NCBI GenBank assembly: GCA_015680685.1
Contig: MNCI01002981.1
Coordinates: 361,785-425,784 of the forward strand
DNA length: 64,000 bases
Source: Gnetum montanum
Taxonomy: Eukaryota > Streptophyta > Gnetopsida > Gnetales > Gnetaceae
Reading direction: 5' to 3'
Positions 58,161 through 64,000 of this stretch are shown piece after piece. The position numbers and the translations under genes are program-made. Numbering within the stretch: the stretch's first letter is position 1; each line of letters starts with the position of its first letter. The notes below the pieces were generated by a model. It worked only from the letters and a program-made list of their open reading frames with translations. It ran no database searches and was not told the origin of the DNA.

Positions 58161-58900
58161 CAATAAAGGGTTAGACTAGCCAATGATAGGTTGCCTGAGT
58201 GGTTAGCTCATTGTGTTATTAGGTAAAGAGTTGCCAATTCAAGTTATGCTTGAGGCATCATTATATTCCACTATAATTCCTCTCAAGTCTCTATTGGCTA
58301 TATGTCTTGGGATGTACTCATAGTTATTCTTTTGGGTTTCGACACCTCCCTAACAAAGGGTTAGAGTCAAAAATACCTAGTTTGCAAACATAAAGAAAGA
58401 AACACAAGATTTTGTATTAATTCTTTTTTGCTACTTAATAGAAGTGAATGATGGGGAAGAGATCATATAACTGATCCCATGTAGTTGTGATAAGAATAGG
58501 ATGATGATGCTTCTATACTTTTAAATGCTCCTATTTTTTAAGTTTTATTTCCATTGCATTAAAGTCTTGAGTTGCTTGTACCATGTTTGTTAGAATCCAA
58601 AATCTTTTAATTGCACATACTTACAAGATATATAGTAATAAGATCTCATGAGATATTTCAAAAATCATAGCAACAAGGATGGTACCATGAAGAGAAAGGG
58701 TAGCTACAAGAATGTGGCATGAAAAATATTGAGGTAATAATAAATTTAGGATAGGCTTAGAAACTTATGAAGAGAAATTTTTATAGAGAGATTGCAAAAT
58801 AAAGCACAATTATAAAAGAAGGTTTAATTACTAGTGAAACTTTAGAGGTGGTAGACCTGTTGAAGTAGAATGTCAATATCCATGAGGGTGCTAAATAGTA
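58161..58900. other. Unassigned AT-rich sequence, possible SINE head
   Basis: At 58188-58198 TGCCTGAGTGG resembles a tRNA-type A box (9 of 11 bases of TGGCCGAGTGG); an AATTCAAGTT about 45 bp on is a poor B box. No tail or target duplication was found, so I do not call a SINE. The rest shows nothing I recognise. Confidence 0.3.
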
Positions 58901-59720
58901 GAGCAAGAATAATTGATGATGGAAAGGTCTACATGAAATTCAAGATGTGTCATGAGCTTTTTTAATGAAAGAATGTGTTGAGTACATTTCGCAATGATAA
59001 TAAATTTTACTTCATAAGTTGAAAGACTACCTCATGTTTTCTTTCTTAATTTTTAATATATTGCATTATTTTCATTCAATATTATTGCTCTTAATGTGAG
59101 TTTTCTATTATTTTGGTCTCCTCCCCAATTAGCATCTAAATATGTATGAAAAAAAATCTTTTTTGGTGTAAATAAGTTTATGATCTGAGATGCCTTTTAC
59201 ATATTTAAGTACATGAATAAGAGTATTGAGATGAGATTGTCTAGAGTCTTGCATATCCTTGGATAAGAAAGAACTGAAAAATTATAAGTCTAGCCTTGTA
59301 TGACAAAGAAATATGAGTGCCTCAATCATGCTTCTATATAATGTATCATCTATGAGAGCTATGTTATCATTTTTTTTCTAGTTTTAAATTATGGGGAGCA
59401 AGAGATTTGGTGATCTTTTCTTTGTTGATTTTGTTTTTTTATAGAGTGGAGATATCATGTTTAGTCTAATGAACCTTAATTTCCTCCTTATCTTGATCAA
59501 CTTATATTCCATGAAAATATCTTTGTTCTCCTAGGTCTTTCATTTCAAATTCATTTTTTATGTTTGTCTTAAAGTTTTCTATTAGATTATTGCTTGTGGT
59601 TGTAAATATAATGTCATTCAAATAGAATGAGATTATGATGAACTATTTGTTATTATGCTTGTAATACAAGGTTTAGTCAAGCATGCAAGATAAGTATTCT
59701 TTCTTTAGTAAGAAGTAATT
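58900..59720 (-). pseudogene. pol: Ty1/copia pol remnant (RT and RNase H)
   Basis: On the minus strand: RT piece with LNDIIFTTTSNNLIENF (copia YVDD box as YLND) and EFEMKDLGEQRYFHGI around 59620-59480; then RNase H with YLDANWGGDQNNRKLTLRA and GSLSTYE around 59130-58990. Stops and frameshifts throughout. It is the only copia sequence seen and lies outside the nested gypsy block. Confidence 0.82.
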
Positions 59721-60475
59721 AATCCTATGAAATGAAGCTATATGGGCTAGTAGAATTGATTATGTATAGAACATTGTTTATTATAGTCTTCCAAATTCAT
59801 GTTAGTATTGTCATTGTAAGGGTCACATGTTTGATTCATGTCCTTTTATGCTATGCAAAAAGGTAATGCAAGAACATCAACAAGTAGCTACTAGAAATGA
59901 TACTAAGGTTTCTTCTTGTAATGTTAAAGATTATGCTAAGGTTTTTTCTATAGAGGCTACAAGTGTTGCAATGATTTCTTCTACTAATGTTTCAATAGTT
60001 AGCTTGTCCCTTTCTTTTATTATTGTAAGGAAGGTTTTGATAAAATTAGTTTCAAAAAATTCTTCAATGACTAAGGGGAAATAAATATATGCTCCTAAGG
60101 TTTCACAGAATCTTCTCATTTATTTAGATGATTTTTAAATAGTTTTTAATAATAAAAAACATCAAGGAAGTCTATCCATTAATGAATATATGTCAAATCA
60201 TCAAAATAGTTAGCATGTTCAAAATATTGTAATTACTAATAATTCATTTGCAACTATTTGTTTAGATGTGGAGATAATTTCTTTTGAAAGCATTAATTTT
60301 ATTGATAGATTGGGAGCCTGCCCTTCCTCTACCCTATGTTAATATTTTTAGGAAATATCCAGGATCATACTAATAGACTTTGGACAAAACTTGTTGGTGC
60401 TTTTTTTTGCATGCAACATTTAGTTTGTAATTTTATTATTCTTCAAGAGATTAAGATTTCCAATCCAGATGTAGT
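59721..60475 (+). pseudogene. Possible gag-like fragment and unassigned sequence
   Basis: 59770-59850 reads YCHCKGHMFDSCPF on the plus strand, like a retroelement zinc knuckle with one residue lost; an open frame follows to 60084 (Ser/Val-rich, no recognised domain). The orientation is opposite to the copia remnant. 60120-60475 shows nothing I recognise. Confidence 0.3.
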
Positions 60476-61380
60476 TGATGAAGTGTCAAAGTGTTGCATC
60501 AACAGGCCCCTATTGATGGATCCTTGTTGATGTGGCCCTATTGATGTGGTGTTGCCCTATCGATAGGGCCATGTCAACGTAGCATTTGCTACATTTATGG
60601 GGCCCTATCAATGCAATATCTATTATTTACCTATAAATACGTGTGCTTCCATCATGTATGGACATTAATAAAGTAGCCAAACTCTTGCAGCTTTATTCCA
60701 TAGTCTTAGAGAATAGTCAGTGAGTGTTCGTAGTATGGATCTGAGTTAGTTACACAATATCTTATTCAAGTGGAAATGTACCTAGACACATTCCATGAGC
60801 GGTAATAAGGTCAAGATTGATTCTTATTCATTATAACACTTTGACTTAGATTAGATTTACTTTCCATGCAATTTACTTTTCATGTACTTAGTTAATATTT
60901 ACATTTCCATGCATATTAATGAATTAGTGAAATGAGCATGACTAGCTTCAAGCATAAACACATATTCACTTGGTAACCCTAGTAGCATTATTGTTTGGTT
61001 CACCTAGTAGCATAGCACTTGGTAATCCTAGTAGTGGATACATGGGTTTAGGATGTGTACAACAAGCTGGGAATAGACACTCATCACCTATAGGCTAGTT
61101 TAGACTTTACTTTCTATTGTTAATTACTTTAAATAATTGACTTCTTTATTATCGTTAGGAGTAGCTTAAGGTCAAAACAACATCAAGAATCATATGCGTC
61201 ACTTTGGACTAAATCATATGTGACAAAGCTACCACTAGTCCAAGTTAGAAGATAGTGAACTATGATCAAGGCATAATGATCTAGATGCCACAACTAGTCC
61301 CATCCATGGAATTTGATTGAATTATGTGTGAATGCTTGTGATTCATATGGTTGGGTGTAGGGGGTACCCACTACTCATCA
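60476..61380 (+). repeat. 5' LTR of element M
   Basis: 905 bp, TGATGAAGTG...CTCATCA. The U3 cassette has GTTGATGTGGCCC repeats and the perfect palindrome GCCCTATCGATAGGGC (60554-60569). TATAAATA at 60632-60639. Hairpin 61204-61211 with 61236-61243, loop AATCATATG, partner CATATGGTT at 61344-61352. Confidence 0.93.
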
Positions 61381-61381
61381 T

Positions 61382-61399
61382 TGGCACCATTGCTAAGGA
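61382..61399 (+). promoter_or_regulatory. Primer-binding site of element M
   Basis: TGGCACCATTGCTAAGGA, one base after the LTR; 13 of 18 bases match the tRNA-Asp complement and the changes are transitions. Confidence 0.82.
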
Positions 61400-61505
61400 T
61401 GGTGCTAGTTATCTGGATTAGTTATGTTAGACATGATCGTTGTAAACACATTAATGATTTATCTTTTAGAAAATATTAAGTCACACATGTCATTAATTAA
61501 CAACA

Positions 61506-62665
61506 ATGTTTCTTTCACATGGAAGCAATAATGCATTGTATGAAGAGACCATTCATTGGAGAACTAATGAGATATATATTGAAAAAAATTGGAGTGATGA
61601 ACCTTATGTAGGGGTTTTACATGTTCTTGACCACCCTGACTTTACTCAAGGACTACATTCATCTAAGGCAAATAATCCTGGAGGAGATGAAGTAAGTCTT
61701 AGACTAGGGGGGCCTTAAGGCCTAGGACCTCCTCAAAACTTGGAAAAGATAAATCAAGGGACCATGGGAAACACTATAAATGTTCCTCATCTTCCTCTTC
61801 CTCTTCAATGTCTAGTTCTAACAAAGATGAACGTAGGTATAGAGATAGAGCTCTACAATGGGGTTGAAATAAAAATAGAAATAGAAACCAAGGGCAAAAT
61901 CAAAGACATCAAAATGAGCATAGAAAAAATCATCACAATCTTACAAATAGAAATAGGAATTTTCACCACAACATGTCTGATGATGATGAACCCTTGATGG
62001 TCACTAAGAGCATGATCCATATCATAGAGGTAGTTAAAATACCCACCAGGCATCACAAGGAAAGTTGCATCAAAAGGCTTGATATGAATAACATTTGTAC
62101 ATTTGCGGGAGGCTATGATATTGATCCACAACATCATTTGCAAGCCTTCCATGATGCCTACATCTTACAAAACAATAAAAGTGGATGAAAAAAGCTTAAG
62201 CTCTTTCCTAGGATACTAATAGACAAAGCTAAAGTGTGGTATAGATCATTGAAACCAAATTCAATCCATCGGTGATTCACAATGCTGGAACTCTTCAATG
62301 AGAAATACCAAACCTATGCAAGGGTATCCAACCTAAGGAAATGAATATAAGGATGGAAACAAGAATAACATGAACCCTTGGATGTGGCCCTAGATAGATA
62401 CTATTCTCTATTGAATAAATGCTTAGGTCATGGTTTTTCTCAAGAAGAGCAATTTTCCCACATCAGAGATGGGCTTCATAGTCAAACGAGAGAGACCATT
62501 GTGATGTATGCTCAAGGTCAATTATAAGAACCAGGAACCAATCAGATCAAAAAGCTAATCAAGCATGTGGCAAAAGAAGAAGTACAACTATGTAAATGAG
62601 AGAATGTTAAGAAATATCACTCAGACCTAGCTCTTCAAAAGAAGAAGGTCCATATCTATGATTAG
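61506..62665 (+). pseudogene. gag: Element M gag, cut by element N
   Basis: Start: ATG at 61506 (MFLSHGSNN). The HPNEY N-terminal domain of the other copies is missing or too diverged to see. An Arg/Asn-rich stretch (about 61830-61970) precedes the capsid domain (HHLQAFHDAYILQNN from 62120, then LKLFPRILIDKAKVWYRSL, FTMLELFNEKY) and the charged helical part. The gene ends at the start of N (62666). Stops and at least one frameshift. Confidence 0.85.
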
Positions 62666-63460
62666 TGATGGGAAGCGATATCGTGATCACCTCGATATTG
62701 CATCCCTCGAGATATCATGGTCTGCTGCCAGTTCTATAAATAAGAGGTGGCTCTCCCTTGTTTCATAATCTAGCCCTAGACCATAGCAAAACTTTGGCAA
62801 TTTTTCCCCTCTAGAGATAGATTAATTTGCATGTGCCCGCAGTAGGAACTCCAAAGTGAGCAGATCTTTATTCGAGTAGACATTGTACCTAAACACAAGT
62901 TTGTGTACGGAAATAAAGACGAACTTCTTGGATAAACCTTGCAGTGCATGGAATAGGCTAATTAGGACTTTATTTACTATTATTTATTATTCATTATTTA
63001 ATTGCTTTATTAGTTATTAAATCTCTCTCAACCCTTCTCTCCTAGTTAAGTTCCTTAGTACCACCACTTAGAGCATGTGTGTTACGCTTGGTGATCCCAG
63101 CAACGACTAGTGTTTGGTAACCAAGGTTGCATTAGTTTAGGGTGTGAACAGTAAGTGGGAACATATGTTGATGCTAGGTTAATTAAGGCTTAGTTAGTTA
63201 GTTAGAGTTAGCTAATTAGTCTCTTCACCCTTCACCTCAATAGCATAGGAGATAAAATAGAAAAGATATAAAAATCATATACCTCAGACTTACTTAACCA
63301 TACACCATGACAACTACAAGTAAGTCTGGGAAGACAACGAATGATTAACCCTAAGTGTTCCATGAGGTGTGTAGGCACTTAGTCTATGGAGTTCGATCGG
63401 ATCATGCGTGCTACGCTTGTATTCGTATGGTTGAGTGTAGGGGTACCTTGCCACTCATCA
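62666..63460 (+). repeat. 5' LTR of element N
   Basis: 795 bp, TGATGGG...CTCATCA, preceded by the last visible base of M's gag (left pentamer ATTAG). U3 has GATATCG/GATATTG motifs; TATAAATA at 62735-62742; TCTTTATT (62865-62872) and AATAAAGA (62912-62919) in R. Hairpin arms 63285-63295 and 63318-63328. Confidence 0.93.
63285..63328 (+). other. Conserved LTR hairpin (element N copy)
   Basis: CAGACTTACTT pairs perfectly with AAGTAAGTCTG over 11 bp; the loop begins AACCATAC (63296-63303) and its exact complement GTATGGTT lies at 63425-63432, 28 bp before the LTR end. Compared with element A, the stem differs at paired positions on both sides. Confidence 0.85.
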
Positions 63461-63479
63461 TGGGAACCATTGCCAGGGA
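63461..63479 (+). promoter_or_regulatory. Primer-binding site of element N
   Basis: TGGGAACCATTGCCAGGGA directly after the LTR resembles the tRNA-Asp complement with one extra base and a few transitions. Confidence 0.75.
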
Positions 63480-63604
63480 CTAAGTGTTTGTGCGCTAAGT
63501 AGAACATAAGAAATTAGTCACATTGTTGGGAGCTTAAATGAACCCTTAGGGTTAATTAAACGAAAAATTTATATAACGGTTAATTAGCACACTGATAAAT
63601 AACA

Positions 63605-64000
63605 ATGTCTTCTTCTTCAAACAAAAGTAATACACCACCTAGGGATCATACAAAAGACATTCGGAAATCTAAAACACATAACCAAAATTCGCTAGTTCCT
63701 CAACAATACCGAGTGGTATATACTCATCCCAATGAGTACATACTAGACTTTACTTTTATCTTCCATCAAGATGAATAGTTGTGATGGAGAGACTTGCAAG
63801 GTAACATAGTGTTACCTCCAGATCGAGCAGTCCCTAACATGCTTCTTCGTGCTCTTGCACAAATAGGCATGACACAACTCTATGCTGAATACGTTATAGA
63901 TGACTTTGACATAAGGAATTATCATCCCATAGCAGCACAACATATAAGGGACTTGAGGTAGGAGAGCCATCATACACTGTTGAAGGGCAAAGGGGTCCCA
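63605..64000 (+). pseudogene. gag: Element N gag, N-terminal part (window edge)
   Basis: Start: ATG at 63605 (MSSSSNKS). N-terminal domain VVYTHPNEYILDFTF, HQDE, then WRDLQGNIVLPPDRAVPNML and GMTQLYAEYVIDDFDIRNYHP. Three stops within 130 codons, two of them at positions that are Gln or Arg in copy C. Continues beyond the window. Confidence 0.87.

Noticed and set aside
58180-58260. tRNA gene or SINE
   Set aside because: A fair A box but a poor B box, no cloverleaf that I can fold, no tail and no target duplication.
60336-60530. 64-codon frame before LTR M
   Set aside because: It crosses the LTR start at 60476 and has no recognisable domain.

Overview
The window is plant nuclear DNA made almost entirely of nested, decayed LTR retrotransposons. 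I found no intact host gene, no rRNA, no tRNA gene and no CRISPR array. The organism is best read as a land plant with a large, AT-rich, repeat-filled genome; I cannot name the species. Evidence for this: Ty3/gypsy order of domains (gag, protease, RT, RNase H, integrase), primer-binding sites resembling the complement of the 3' end of plant tRNA-Asp, integrases ending without a chromodomain, an extra gene after pol, and stop codons that replace Gln or Trp. These are traits of the Athila/Tat side of plant Ty3/gypsy elements.

I resolve at least nine LTR elements, named A to N here. All but one share an LTR design: TGATGAG...CTCATCA ends, a conserved stretch before a GGGGGTA polypurine tract, and a TATAAATA box. 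One element (K, + strand) underlies most of the window, from about 11365 to 56612. Other insertions interrupt it. B (- strand, Athila-like, 962-11364) lies at its left and is itself cut by the 3' LTR of A (105-961). C (- strand, 11526-21432) lies in K's gag. L (+ strand, 23634-52667) lies in K's integrase. L's 3' LTR holds I (35001-52292), I's 3' LTR holds solo LTR E (44718-51474), and E holds D (45151-50970). Target-site duplications, or near-duplications, mark the C, L, E and D insertions; the one at D is perfect (GTTAC).

From 56613 to 60475 the DNA differs: pieces of two non-LTR retroelements, a tandem repeat of about 260 bp, an antisense Ty1/copia remnant and unassigned sequence. From 60476 to the end, the 5' part of element M (+) is interrupted in its gag by the 5' part of element N (+).

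In the autonomous design, gag would build the particle, protease would process it, RT/RNase H would copy the RNA from a tRNA-Asp primer, and integrase would insert the DNA. Copies L and I also carry a roughly 2.9-kb third frame after pol, with a conserved first half and a coiled-coil-like second half. No copy is intact. D has lost capsid, RT and integrase, yet has two LTRs and a perfect target duplication, so it was probably mobilised in trans.

The observations I rate highest are: a hairpin inside the LTRs whose stem changes sequence between copies while staying paired, with a loop complementary to the LTR 3' end; exchangeable palindromic repeat cassettes in U3; the post-pol third gene; and the gutted element D. 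All identities were judged by eye; no alignments were run.
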